A stretch of DNA of 64,000 nt, from assembly GCF_014200395.1 (NCBI RefSeq), contig NZ_JACHBS010000001.1, positions 1 to 64,000 on the forward strand, given 5' to 3'. Below, piece by piece: positions 10,055 to 18,382 of this stretch (within the stretch, counting starts at the first letter, position 1; the number at the start of each line of letters is the position of its first letter). A program made the position numbers and the translations under genes. The DNA comes from Microcella frigidaquae. Its GTDB lineage: Bacteria; Actinomycetota; Actinomycetes; Actinomycetales; Microbacteriaceae. The notes beneath the pieces are model-generated. The model was not told where the DNA came from. It saw only the letters and a program-made list of their open reading frames with translations, and searched no databases.

Positions 10055-10489
10055 ATGAGCGACGAACCCCGCCCGACGAGCTCCGGCATCGGCCGTGTGC
10101 TGATCGCCGTGTACGCGATCCTCGCCCTGGCCTCTCTCGGCCGATCCGGCTACCAGATCGCCACCAAGTTCGACGAGGCGCCGCTGGCGTACAGTCTCTC
10201 GGCGCTCGCCGCCGTGGTCTACGTGCTCGCCACCGTCGCCCTGATCGCGCGCGGTGCGACCTGGTTCACGGTTGCGGTCGTCGCGATCGGCTTCGAGCTC
10301 GCGGGCGTGCTCATCGTCGGCACGCTGAGCATCATCGACCCGGCGCTGTTCCCCGACGACACTGTCTGGAGCCAGTTCGGCCGGGGCTACGCCTTCATCC
10401 CGCTCGTCCTGCCGATCCTCGGCCTGCTCTGGCTGCGACGGGTCGCGCGGGCGCGGCGGGCCGAGACTGTCGACGAGGCGGCGGCATGA
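10055..10489 (+). CDS. Small four-helix membrane protein, unknown
   Basis: A 144-residue protein with four predicted membrane helices: VLIAVYAILALASLG, LAYSLSALAAVVYVLATVALIA, WFTVAVVAIGFELAGVLIVGTL and FIPLVLPILGLLWLRRV. A short basic tail follows. The layout is that of conserved small membrane proteins in Microbacteriaceae; no catalytic or transport motif is visible. Its stop overlaps the ribF ATG by 4 bp, so it is coupled to flavin cofactor synthesis, but that may only reflect operon packing. Confidence 0.75.
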   Translation: MSDEPRPTSSGIGRVLIAVYAILALASLGRSGYQIATKFDEAPLAYSLSALAAVVYVLATVALIARGATWFTVAVVAIGFELAGVLIVGTLSIIDPALFPDDTVWSQFGRGYAFIPLVLPILGLLWLRRVARARRAETVDEAAA

Positions 10490-11430
10490 CCGGCACCGTC
10501 GTCACCGGCATCGAGGCGCTGCCGCGGGATGCCGTTCCGAGCGCCGTGACGATCGGGAAGTTCGACGGCGTGCACCGCGGCCACCAGGCGGTGCTCGAGC
10601 GCCTCGTGGCCGAGGCTGGGGGCCGCCGCACCGTGGTCGTCACCTTCGACCGGCACCCCGCGGCGCTGTTCACGCCCGACGAGGCCCCCGTGCCGCTCGT
10701 GAGCACCGCGCAGAAGACCGAGGCCTTGCTCGCGCTCGGAATCGACCTCGTCGTCGTGCTGCCCTTCACGCGCGAGTTCGCGGCGCTCGAGCCCGACGCC
10801 TTCGTCGACGACATCCTCGTCGCGGGTCTCGCGGCCGAGCGCGTGCTCGTCGGCGCCGACTTCCGCTACGGCGCGCGCGGCGCGGGAACGGTCGAGACGC
10901 TGCGGGCGGCGGGGGAGCGCGCGGGGTTCGCCGTGGCGCTCGTCGACGACGTGTGCGAGCTCGACGGCACGCGGGTGTCGTCCACGGGCATCCGGAGCGA
11001 TCTCGACGCCGGCCGCCTCGCCGAGGCGACCGAGGCGCTCGGCCGCCCGCACCGCATCCGCTCGACCGTCGTGCCGGGCTACCAGCGGGGGCGCGAGCTC
11101 GGCTATCCGACGGCGAACCTCGCGCGTGACGCCGAGGGCTTCATCCCCGCCGACGGCGTCTACGCCTGCTGGCTGCACGCCGAGGGCGAGCGCTTCGGCG
11201 CGGCGGTGTCGATCGGCAACAACCCGACCTTCGGCGACGTGCCCGAGAAGACGATCGAGGCGCACGCGATCGACGCGCACCTCGACCTCTACGGCAAGAC
11301 CGTCGAGCTCGAGTTCGTCGCCTACATCCGCCCCATGAACAAGTTCCCATCGGCGGATGCCCTCGCCGAGCAGATGGGCCGCGACGAGCTGCGCATCCGC
11401 GAGACGCTCGGCCTGTCGCGGCCCCAGTGA
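10486..11430 (+). CDS. ribF: Bifunctional riboflavin kinase / FAD synthetase
   Basis: Converts riboflavin to FMN and then FAD. The 314-residue product has the N-terminal nucleotidyltransferase domain with GKFDGVHRGHQ near residue 22 and STGIRSDL near 165. The C-terminal riboflavin kinase domain carries GYQRGRELGYPTANL, ADGVYACW, SIGNNPTFG and the end motif FPSADALAEQM. Length and domain order are normal. In many relatives ribF directly follows truB; here truB is about 11.7 kb away. Its stop overlaps the GTG of a flavin-dependent amine oxidase, linking FAD supply to a consumer enzyme. Confidence 0.96.
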   Translation: MTGTVVTGIEALPRDAVPSAVTIGKFDGVHRGHQAVLERLVAEAGGRRTVVVTFDRHPAALFTPDEAPVPLVSTAQKTEALLALGIDLVVVLPFTREFAALEPDAFVDDILVAGLAAERVLVGADFRYGARGAGTVETLRAAGERAGFAVALVDDVCELDGTRVSSTGIRSDLDAGRLAEATEALGRPHRIRSTVVPGYQRGRELGYPTANLARDAEGFIPADGVYACWLHAEGERFGAAVSIGNNPTFGDVPEKTIEAHAIDAHLDLYGKTVELEFVAYIRPMNKFPSADALAEQMGRDELRIRETLGLSRPQ

Positions 11431-12818
11431 CCACGATCTCGCGTCGGCAGTTCGCCGGAGGCGCCATGGGCGTCGCGGCCGCGGCCGCGCTGGCCGCGTG
11501 CGCGCCGCTCGGCGGCGGCAGCACCGGCGGCGGCAGCACCCGCGGCGACGGCCTCACCGTGGTCGTCGTGGGTGCGGGGGTCGCCGGTCTCACGGCCGCG
11601 CGCGACCTGCAGGCCGCGGGAGCCATCGTGATCGTGCTGGAGGCGCGCGACCGCAGCGGTGGTCGTACGGTCACCGAGGTGCGGGAGGGCTTTCCGCTCG
11701 ACCTGGGCGCGTCGTGGATCCACGGCGTCGACGGCAACCCCGTCAGCGCGCTCGTCCTCGACGCGGGGCTCGGCACGATCCCGACCGACGTCGAGAGCGC
11801 GGTCGGCTACGACGTCGAGACGCCGGACGGCCAGCTCGATGACGCGCTGCTCGCGCGCGCCGCCGCGCGGCTTGACGAGGCGGTGCAGCGCGGCGACGAC
11901 GCCGAGGTCGACCAGCCGCTGCAGGTGATCGTCGACGCCGCGGCGAGCGGCGCCCCCGCCGACCAGGCCCGCCTCGTGCGCTACCTCGCCGCGAGCGCGA
12001 TCGAGAACGAGTACGCAGGCCCGCTCTCCGAGCTCTCGGCCTTCTGGTTCGATGAGGCCGAGACCTACGGCGGCGGCGACGCGATGATCGACGGCGGCTA
12101 CGGCCAGGTGCCCGCCGTGCTCGCCGAGGGCCTCGATGTGCGGCTCTCGAGTCCCGTGACCGCGATCGCGCTGGGCGACGACGGCGTCAGCGTGACGGTC
12201 GCGAGCGGAACGGTCGAGGCCGACGCGGTCGTGGTGACCGTGCCGCTCGGGGTGCTGCGGCGAGGAACGATCGCCGTCGACCCGCCGCTGCCCGCCGAGC
12301 ACCAGGCGGCCATCGCCGGCCTCGGCATGGGCTCGCTCAACAAGGTCTTCCTGCGCTTCGACAGCGTCTTCTGGGACGACGACGTCGACTGGATCGGCAT
12401 CGTTCCGCCCACTGGCGTCGACCCCTGGGTCGACTGGGTCACGATCGGCCGTGCTGCCGACGCGCCCGTGCTGCTCGGCTTCGCGGCCGGCGATCTCGGG
12501 CGCTGGGTGGATGCGCAGCCCGACGCCGCCGTCGTGGCGAGCGCCCTCACCGCGCTGCGCACGGCCTACCCGGATGCTCCCGAGCCGCTCGAGGTGCTCG
12601 TCACGCGCTGGGGGGCCGACCCGTACGCGGGCGGCTCCTACTCGTTCGCCGCGGTCGGATCCGACCCGGCGATGCGCGACACGCTGGCCGAGCCGGTCGG
12701 TGAGCGGCTCGTGCTCGCGGGCGAGGCGACCTCGCGCGAGCATCCGTCAACCGTGCACGGCGCCCTGCTGAGCGGCCAGCGTGCCGCCGCGGCCGTACTC
12801 GACGCGCTCGGCGCCTGA
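11427..12818 (+). CDS. Tat-exported flavin monoamine/polyamine oxidase (lipoprotein)
   Basis: FAD-dependent amine oxidase of the MAO/polyamine oxidase family, 463 residues. The N terminus has a twin-arginine signal (SRRQFAGG) running into a lipobox (LAAC near residue 26), so the folded FAD-loaded enzyme is probably exported and lipid-anchored. The Rossmann motif VVVGAGVAGLTAARDL is near residue 45, followed by EARDRSGGR. The substrate-binding middle domain and the C-terminal FAD motif (LVLAGEATSREHPSTVHGALLSG) are intact. The amine substrate cannot be predicted. GTG start, 4-bp overlap with ribF. Confidence 0.88.
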   Translation: MTTISRRQFAGGAMGVAAAAALAACAPLGGGSTGGGSTRGDGLTVVVVGAGVAGLTAARDLQAAGAIVIVLEARDRSGGRTVTEVREGFPLDLGASWIHGVDGNPVSALVLDAGLGTIPTDVESAVGYDVETPDGQLDDALLARAAARLDEAVQRGDDAEVDQPLQVIVDAAASGAPADQARLVRYLAASAIENEYAGPLSELSAFWFDEAETYGGGDAMIDGGYGQVPAVLAEGLDVRLSSPVTAIALGDDGVSVTVASGTVEADAVVVTVPLGVLRRGTIAVDPPLPAEHQAAIAGLGMGSLNKVFLRFDSVFWDDDVDWIGIVPPTGVDPWVDWVTIGRAADAPVLLGFAAGDLGRWVDAQPDAAVVASALTALRTAYPDAPEPLEVLVTRWGADPYAGGSYSFAAVGSDPAMRDTLAEPVGERLVLAGEATSREHPSTVHGALLSGQRAAAAVLDALGA

Positions 12819-12858
12819 GCCCGGTGCGCCCTGCCCGGCCGCGGCCGACGCGCGCGGG

Positions 12859-13131
12859 CTAGCCCTTCAGCAGGTCGTTGAGCGGAACCTTGGCGCCGTT
12901 CTTGAGGTCTTCGATCGTGCTGTCCGGGATGTCCTTGAGCAGCGGCAGGTCGAGACCCTTCGCCCACTCGCCGACCGTGTCGAGGATCTGATCGGTGTCG
13001 AGGCCCTGCAGGGTCGGCTGCACGGTCTCCCAGAGCCCCTGCAGCGCATCCATGTCGAGACCCTTGCCGCTCATGAGGTCGCCGACCATGTCGCCGAGAC
13101 CGCCCAGGTCGAATCCGCCGCTCTGCGCCAT
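12859..13131 (-). CDS. Small hypothetical protein
   Basis: A 90-residue acidic protein rich in Asp, Gly and Leu (start MAQSGGFDLGGLGDMVGDLM). It has amphipathic helices and no membrane segment, cysteine or recognisable domain. A GGAG site lies 9 nt before the ATG and a TAGGCT -10 lies about 50 nt upstream, so it looks genuinely expressed. The gene is convergent with the amine oxidase. Codon use is normal for the window. No function is assigned. Confidence 0.65.
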   Translation of the reverse strand: MAQSGGFDLGGLGDMVGDLMSGKGLDMDALQGLWETVQPTLQGLDTDQILDTVGEWAKGLDLPLLKDIPDSTIEDLKNGAKVPLNDLLKG

Positions 13132-13179
13132 CGCGCTGCTCCTTCGCTCGTGGCCGTGCCGGGTGCTCGACCTTTGCTC

Positions 13180-13185
13180 AGCCTA
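13180..13185 (-). promoter_or_regulatory. Putative -10 for the 90-residue gene
   Basis: TAGGCT on the minus strand overlaps the stop codon of the upstream 218-residue gene, giving a leader of about 43 nt that contains the GGAG site. Confidence 0.4.
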
Positions 13186-13839
13186 GGCGTCGAGCGACGC
13201 GGATGGCAGGGGCTCGTCGACTTCGGGTGGGAGACCCGCGCGGCGGGCGAGGAACAGGACGATCGCTGCCCCGGTCGAGGGCAGGCGCGGCCCTGACCCG
13301 ACCTGCCAATCGCCGTCGATCGCGACCAGGGTGCGCGCGGTGAGCAGCGCACGCTCGGGGGTGCGCGACCGCAGGGCGAGATCGACGGCGACCGCGCCGC
13401 AGGGGAGCGGGTCGACCGTCAGCATGAGCCCGTGCGCCGCCCGCAGATCGAGCGCCAGTACGAGGGCCGCCCCGAGGTCGCGGATGCCCGCACGGCGTCC
13501 GGGAGCGGCCAGGGCGGCGGCCCGCGCGCGCAGGGCGCTCGACAGGGCATCGTCGGGCGTCGCCGCGACGGCGGGAGTCACCCGCTCGGCCGCGCCGAGG
13601 GCGCGGGCCCAGCGCGTCCACCACGGCACCCCGAGGTCGCTGAGCGTCTCGCGCACCGCGGCCGCGGTCGTGACGCCGGGCCGCAGGCTGGGCTCAGCGA
13701 GCAACGCGGGGCGGGCATCCAGCACCGCGGCGAGCTGCTCGAGCAGGGCGGCGGTGGGCTGCGACCAGTCGCCGGTCGCTGCACCGTCGCCGCTGCGGTC
13801 GCGGTTGCTGAGCGGCAGGTAGCGGCCCCAGTCGGTCAT
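13183..13839 (-). CDS. Hypothetical Ala/Leu-rich protein
   Basis: A 218-residue protein without a recognised family. It starts MTDWGRYLPLSNRD, is helical and Ala/Leu/Arg-rich, and ends in a short acidic tail. No signal peptide, membrane segment or conserved catalytic cluster is visible. The ATG is supported by a -10 hexamer 7 nt upstream on the minus strand. That hexamer is part of a palindrome also used by the divergent MFS gene, so the two genes are likely co-expressed. GC content is like its neighbours. Confidence 0.65.
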   Translation of the reverse strand: MTDWGRYLPLSNRDRSGDGAATGDWSQPTAALLEQLAAVLDARPALLAEPSLRPGVTTAAAVRETLSDLGVPWWTRWARALGAAERVTPAVAATPDDALSSALRARAAALAAPGRRAGIRDLGAALVLALDLRAAHGLMLTVDPLPCGAVAVDLALRSRTPERALLTARTLVAIDGDWQVGSGPRLPSTGAAIVLFLARRAGLPPEVDEPLPSASLDA

Positions 13840-13846
13840 GCCGCCC

Positions 13847-13856
13847 AGCCTAGGCT
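13847..13856. promoter_or_regulatory. Palindromic bidirectional -10 for two leaderless genes
   Basis: AGCCTAGGCT is a perfect palindrome in the 23-bp gap between divergent genes. Its plus-strand TAGGCT (13851-13856) ends 6 nt before the MFS GTG; its minus-strand TAGGCT (13852-13847) ends 7 nt before the ATG of the other gene. Confidence 0.55.
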
Positions 13857-13862
13857 GGAGCG

Positions 13863-15140
13863 GTGAGCGCCGCCCCCGAACCCGCCGCCGCCCCGCGGCC
13901 GTCGTCGCGCCGCGGCGAACTGCTGCTCGGCATCGCGGCAATCGTGCTGATGGCGGCGACCATGCGGCTGCCGGTGGCCGCGCTCTCGCCGCTCGCCGGC
14001 CGCATCGACGCCGACATCCCGCTCAGTGCGCTCGCGCTCGGAGCCCTCGGCACGGCCCCTCCGCTCGCGTTCGCGCTCGCGGGGCTGCTCGCGCCGCGGG
14101 TCGGCAGGCGGCTGGGTCTCGAGTCGGCGCTGCTGCTGGCCCTGCTCGCGATGATCGCCGGCCACCTGCTGCGGGCCGCCGCCGTCGACTACGCGATGCT
14201 GCTCGCCGCGACCGTGCTCCTGCTGCTCGGAGCGGGCTTCGGCAACGTGCTGCTGCCCGCGGCCGTGAAGACGATCACGCCCGATCGCATCGGCATGATG
14301 ACCGCCGCCTACGCGATGATCATGTCGATCGGGGCCGCGGTGCCGCCGCTCGTCGCGGTGCCGCTCGCCGAGCTCGGCGACTGGCGACTCGCGCTCGCGG
14401 TGTGGGCGGCGCTCGTCGGCGTCGCCGCCGTGCCCTGGGTCGTGCTCGCCACGCGGGCCGGGCGTGCCCGGCGAGTCGCCGCTGCGGCCGTCGCCGACGG
14501 TGGGGCGGATGCGCACCCGCAGCCGCGCCGCATCGCCCGCTCGGCCCTGCTGCGGTCGCCGACGGTCTGGGGCATCGGCATCCCCTTCACGGTGTCGAGC
14601 ATCTCGGCCTATGCCGGATACGCCCTGCTGCCGCCGCTGCTGCGCGAGACCGCGGGCGTCGGCGAGGCGCAGGCGGGCGCGCTGCTCGCCCTGCTGGGCT
14701 TCCTGGGCCTGCCGCTCGCGGCGCTCGGGCCGCTGCTCGCGACGCGGCTGCGTACGCCGACGCCTCTGCTCATCGCGTCGACCGTGCTGTTCACGACCGC
14801 CTACGGCGGACTGCTGCTGGCTCCGGCCACCGCCACGCTGCTCTGGATGGGGGCGCTCGGCCTCGCCTACATCACCTTCCCGATGTGCCTGGCGCTGTTC
14901 GCCCTGCGCAGCCGCACGCCCGCCACGGCGAGCGTCGTGAGCGGAGCCGTGCAGGGCGTGGGCTACGCCGTGGCGGCCGTCGCACCGCTGCTGCTCGGCG
15001 GCCTGCGCGACGCGACCGGCAGCTGGAGCGCAGCGCTCGTCGTGATGCTCGTCGTCGGGCTCGGCAACCTCGTCGCGGTGCCGCTGCTCGCGCGCCGGGG
15101 CACGGTCGACGACGAGGTCGGGGTCGGCCTCAGCCGATGA
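13863..15140 (+). CDS. MFS transporter, CynX/NimT type
   Basis: A 425-residue major facilitator permease with twelve hydrophobic segments. The first helix region MRLPVAALSPLAGRIDADI and the absence of the sugar-porter motif fit the CynX/NimT group (cyanate or nitroimidazole-type exporters and importers). The substrate cannot be inferred. GTG is fixed by the leaderless -10 six bases upstream. The last codons (VGVGLSR) lie in the first unit of a 24-bp triplication that also encodes the end of the convergent ROK kinase. Confidence 0.85.
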   Translation: MSAAPEPAAAPRPSSRRGELLLGIAAIVLMAATMRLPVAALSPLAGRIDADIPLSALALGALGTAPPLAFALAGLLAPRVGRRLGLESALLLALLAMIAGHLLRAAAVDYAMLLAATVLLLLGAGFGNVLLPAAVKTITPDRIGMMTAAYAMIMSIGAAVPPLVAVPLAELGDWRLALAVWAALVGVAAVPWVVLATRAGRARRVAAAAVADGGADAHPQPRRIARSALLRSPTVWGIGIPFTVSSISAYAGYALLPPLLRETAGVGEAQAGALLALLGFLGLPLAALGPLLATRLRTPTPLLIASTVLFTTAYGGLLLAPATATLLWMGALGLAYITFPMCLALFALRSRTPATASVVSGAVQGVGYAVAAVAPLLLGGLRDATGSWSAALVVMLVVGLGNLVAVPLLARRGTVDDEVGVGLSR

Positions 15141-15195
15141 GGCGCGATCGGCCTCAGCCGATGAGGCGCTTTCGGCCTCAGCCGATGAGGTCGGT
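15124..15195. repeat. 3 x 24-bp tandem repeat spanning two convergent gene ends
   Basis: Units at 15124, 15148 and 15172 share TCGGCCTCAGCCGATGAGG. Each contains the small inverted repeat CCTCA-N5-TGAGG. Unit 1 holds the stop of the MFS gene and unit 3 the stop of the ROK kinase, so the original 3' end of the kinase seems to have been copied twice, possibly serving as a stem-loop terminator array. Confidence 0.85.
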
Positions 15196-16122
15196 GCGGT
15201 GCACGAGCGCCGCGGCCCCGATGAGCGGGCCCTCGCCGCTCAACCCGGAGGCGACCACCCGGGTCTTGGTGACGAAGCTGAAGTCGCTGTGCTCGGCGAC
15301 CGCGGCGCCCACGAGCGCGATGTAGTCGTCGCTGACGTGACTGAAGCCGCCGCCGATCGCGACGACGTCGAGGTCGACGAGGGCGCTCGCGCTCGCGATG
15401 GCGCGACCGACTGCGGCGGCCGAGCGCTGCACGGCGCGCCGGGCGACGTCGTCGCCGGCCGCGGCGGCGGCCGCGAGCTCCTCGCCCGTCGTGCCCCCGA
15501 AGCCGTGCTCGCGCGCCCAGGCCACGGTGCGCGGACCCGAGGCGATCGCCTCGAGGCAGCCGCGCGCACCGCAGGCGCAGCGGTCGTCGTGCCCGGCCAC
15601 CGCGACGTGCCCGATGTGCCCGGCGTTGCCGGTCGGCCCCGCGACGACCCGCCCGCCCAGGATGAGGCCGCCGCCGACACCCGTCGACACGATCATGCCC
15701 ATGACGTTGGTCTCGCCTTGCGCCGCACCGAGCCACACCTCGGCGAGGGCGATGCAGATGCCGTCCATGCGGAGAGTGACGGGGAGGCCACCGAGTCCGG
15801 CCGAGGTGAGCGTCTCGGCGACGAGCCCGCCGAGCGGGTAGCTGCGCCACGCCGGCAGGTTGAGTGGGGACACGTCGCCCGTGGTGCCGGCGATGGGGCC
15901 CGCGCTGCCGATGCCGGCGCCGCGCAGGGTCGCGCCGGCGGGGAGGGCCGCGAGGGCATCCCGTACCGCGTCGGTCACGGCGGCCGCCAGCTGCTCGCTC
16001 GTCGCGCTCGAGCCGGTCGGGCGCCGGTGGCGCGAGCCGGTGAGCACGCTGCCGGCGGCATCGACGAGGGCGGCTTCGACCTTGGTGCCGCCGAGGTCGA
16101 CGGCGAGGGCGTAGTCGGTCAC
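15178..16122 (-). CDS. ROK family sugar kinase
   Basis: A 314-residue ROK kinase, probably a glucokinase or related hexose kinase. It has the N-terminal phosphate loop DLGGTKVEAALVD at about residues 8-20, a central GNAGHIGHVAV segment, and the zinc site CACGARGCLEAIASG at about 183, diagnostic of ROK proteins. No N-terminal HTH is present, so it is an enzyme and not a ROK repressor. GTG is chosen for its GGAAGG ribosome site. It is divergent from the SorC regulator and deoC cluster, suggesting a linked sugar-catabolism role; the substrate is not determined. Confidence 0.88.
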   Translation of the reverse strand: MTDYALAVDLGGTKVEAALVDAAGSVLTGSRHRRPTGSSATSEQLAAAVTDAVRDALAALPAGATLRGAGIGSAGPIAGTTGDVSPLNLPAWRSYPLGGLVAETLTSAGLGGLPVTLRMDGICIALAEVWLGAAQGETNVMGMIVSTGVGGGLILGGRVVAGPTGNAGHIGHVAVAGHDDRCACGARGCLEAIASGPRTVAWAREHGFGGTTGEELAAAAAAGDDVARRAVQRSAAAVGRAIASASALVDLDVVAIGGGFSHVSDDYIALVGAAVAEHSDFSFVTKTRVVASGLSGEGPLIGAAALVHRTDLIG

Positions 16123-16244
16123 GGGAGTCCTTCCGCGGGATGGTGGCGGGCCGGGTCCGCGCGAGGGAGCGACGCGGCCACGCCCAGCGTACCCACGCGA
16201 ATGCGCCCCCTCGGCACACCCCTTGCTCATCTGAGCACGGAGTG

Positions 16245-16256
16245 CAACAAATGTTG
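16245..16256. promoter_or_regulatory. Candidate operator upstream of the SorC-type regulator
   Basis: CAACA-AA-TGTTG is a 12-bp dyad in the AT-richest part of the divergent gap, about 20 bp before a TAGCCT -10. It is placed where an autoregulatory SorC repressor could block the -35 region. Inference only. Confidence 0.35.
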
Positions 16257-16276
16257 TTGGGTCACCCGCGCAGGCC

Positions 16277-16282
16277 TAGCCT
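16277..16282 (+). promoter_or_regulatory. Putative -10 for the sorC-like/deoC operon
   Basis: TAGCCT lies about 68 nt before the ATG of the regulator and just downstream of the CAACA/TGTTG dyad. Confidence 0.35.
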
Positions 16283-16349
16283 GGATGTCGGGCCGCCCTC
16301 GGCGCCCCTCGTCGTCCTCCGTCGTCGACCGCAGAGAGTGAGAACGCGC

Positions 16350-17369
16350 ATGGCTCCCGCCGACAGCACCGCCGCGAACGAGCTGCTCGCCGTGCGCGCC
16401 GCCGAGCTGTACTACGAGGAGAACAAGACCCAGGACGAGATCGGTGCCATCCTGCGGGTCACGCGCTGGAAGGTGGGCCGCCTGCTCGCCCAGGCGCGGG
16501 AACGCGGCATCATCCGCATCGAGATCGTGCACCCGCGCGCCCGTCGCCTCGCCCTCGAGCGCGACCTCGCGTCCCGCTTCGGGCTCAAGGACGCGGTGGT
16601 CGTCCCCGCGCCGGCCGATGACGTCGAGTTGCAGGCGCGCGTGAGTGAGGCCGCCGCCGACTGGCTCGTCAGCCACCGGCCCGTGCCGCGCCTGCTCGGT
16701 GTGAGCTGGGGCCGCACTCTGCATCAGGTCGCCGACGCGCTGCCCAGCGGCTGGTCGACGGCCGTCAACGTCGTGCAGATCAACGGCGGCGTGAGCCTGA
16801 GCAAGCGCCCCGGCACCGCGGCCGCCACGGCCGTCATGATCGCCCAGAAGGCGGGCGGTCAGGCGACCCTGCTGCCGAGCCCCGCCATTCTCGAGCGCCT
16901 CGAGACCAAGAAGGCGATCGAGGGCGACCGCACCGTCGGCGGCGTGCTCAGCATGGCTCGCGGCGCCAGCGCGTACCTCTACAGCGCCGGGGTCGCCGAC
17001 ACCAGCTCGGTGCATGTCGACAGCGGCTACCTGACCCCCGCCGACATCGCCCGGCTCGTCGAGCGCGGCGCCGTCGGCGACGTCATCGGCCGGTACATCA
17101 CGGCCGAGGGCACGATCGCCGACCCTGAACTGGATGCCCGCACCCTCGGCCTCGGCCTCGAAGAGCTCCGAGCCGCACCGTGGAGCATCCTCGTGATCGG
17201 CGGCGAGGCGAAGCACCCCGTCGCCCGGGCCATCGTCACCCACGGACTCTGCTCGGTACTCGTCACGGACGAGCACACCGCCCGCGCCCTGCTCGAGGAG
17301 CCGGACGCCGCGGTGCCCGATTTCGCTCAGACCGACTCCGCCACCACCTCCCGAGAGGACCTCTCATGA
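16350..17369 (+). CDS. SorC/DeoR-type sugar-responsive transcription regulator
   Basis: A 339-residue SorC-family regulator. The N-terminal helix-turn-helix is seen in ELYYEENKTQDEIGAILRVTRW (split here as ELYYEENKTQ then DEIGAILRVTRWKVGRLL), and is followed by the large sugar-phosphate-binding domain (LLGVSWGRTLHQVADAL, VVQINGGVS, IGRYITAEG). Such proteins sense phosphorylated sugars; next to deoC the likely effector is deoxyribose-5-phosphate. Its stop overlaps the deoC ATG by 4 bp, so the regulator is co-transcribed with its presumed targets. Confidence 0.88.
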   Translation: MAPADSTAANELLAVRAAELYYEENKTQDEIGAILRVTRWKVGRLLAQARERGIIRIEIVHPRARRLALERDLASRFGLKDAVVVPAPADDVELQARVSEAAADWLVSHRPVPRLLGVSWGRTLHQVADALPSGWSTAVNVVQINGGVSLSKRPGTAAATAVMIAQKAGGQATLLPSPAILERLETKKAIEGDRTVGGVLSMARGASAYLYSAGVADTSSVHVDSGYLTPADIARLVERGAVGDVIGRYITAEGTIADPELDARTLGLGLEELRAAPWSILVIGGEAKHPVARAIVTHGLCSVLVTDEHTARALLEEPDAAVPDFAQTDSATTSREDLS

Positions 17370-18379
17370 CCATCACCCAGCCCGCCGGCCTCGCGCCGGC
17401 GGAGCGCGCCGTGCGCCTGCTCGGCGCCGACCTCACCGAGACCGCCCTGCGGCGCCACCTCGAGGGGCTCAGCGGAGTCGACGCCGTCGGCCTCGAGCAG
17501 CGGGCCGCCGGCCTCGCGACGCGCTCCATCAAGACCAGCTCGAAGGCCTGGGCCCTCGACACGATCATCCGCACCTGCGACCTGACGACGCTCGAGGGCG
17601 CCGACACGCCCGGCAAGGTGCGCTCGCTCGTCGCCAAGGCGGTCACGCCCGACGCGAGCGACCCGACGACGCCCAGTGTCGCCGCCGTCTGCGTCTACGG
17701 CGACATGGTGCCGTACGCCGTCGAGGCGCTCGGCAGCCGCCACGGCGACCCCGAGAAGGGGCTCGTCAGCGTCGCGGCGGTCGCCACCGCCTTCCCCTCC
17801 GGCCGCGCGAGCCTCGCCGTCAAGCTCGCCGACACGCGCGACGCCGTCGCGGCTGGCGCCGATGAGATCGACATGGTGATCGACCGCGGGGCCTTCCTGT
17901 CGGGCAACTACGGTCTCGTCTTCGACCAGATCGTCGCCGTGAAGGAGGCCTGCCGTCGGGCCGACGGCAGCTATGCCCACCTCAAGGTCATCCTCGAGAC
18001 CGGCGAGCTGCAGACCTACGACAATGTGCGGCGCGCATCCTGGCTGTCGATTCTCGCCGGTGCCGACTTCATCAAGACCTCCACGGGCAAGGTGAGCCCC
18101 GCGGCCACCCTGCCGGTCACGCTGCTCATGCTCGAGGTGATCCGCGACTGGCACCGCCTCACGGGCGAGAAGGTCGGCATGAAGCCCGCGGGCGGCATCC
18201 GCGCGTCGAAAGACGCCGTGCGCTACCTCGTCACCGTCGCCGAGACCGTCGGCGAAGAGTGGCTGACGCCGCACCTGTGGCGCTTCGGGGCCTCGAGCCT
18301 CGTCAACGATGTGCTGCTGCAGCGGCAGAAGATGCGAACCGGTCACTACAGTGGCCCCGACTACGTGACGGTGGACTAG
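17366..18379 (+). CDS. deoC: Deoxyribose-phosphate aldolase
   Basis: Splits 2-deoxyribose-5-phosphate into acetaldehyde and glyceraldehyde-3-phosphate in deoxynucleoside catabolism. The 337-residue product carries the Schiff-base lysine in DFIKTSTGK (near residue 235), the second lysine in GMKPAGGI (near 275), and the DEIDMVIDRG strand. It is longer than the 220-residue E. coli type, as is common in Actinobacteria. The frame is open upstream only as a shadow of the regulator; ATG with GAGAGGAC upstream is used. Two aldehyde dehydrogenase-type genes follow, consistent with oxidation of the acetaldehyde released. Confidence 0.95.
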   Translation: MTITQPAGLAPAERAVRLLGADLTETALRRHLEGLSGVDAVGLEQRAAGLATRSIKTSSKAWALDTIIRTCDLTTLEGADTPGKVRSLVAKAVTPDASDPTTPSVAAVCVYGDMVPYAVEALGSRHGDPEKGLVSVAAVATAFPSGRASLAVKLADTRDAVAAGADEIDMVIDRGAFLSGNYGLVFDQIVAVKEACRRADGSYAHLKVILETGELQTYDNVRRASWLSILAGADFIKTSTGKVSPAATLPVTLLMLEVIRDWHRLTGEKVGMKPAGGIRASKDAVRYLVTVAETVGEEWLTPHLWRFGASSLVNDVLLQRQKMRTGHYSGPDYVTVD

Positions 18380-18382
18380 ATC

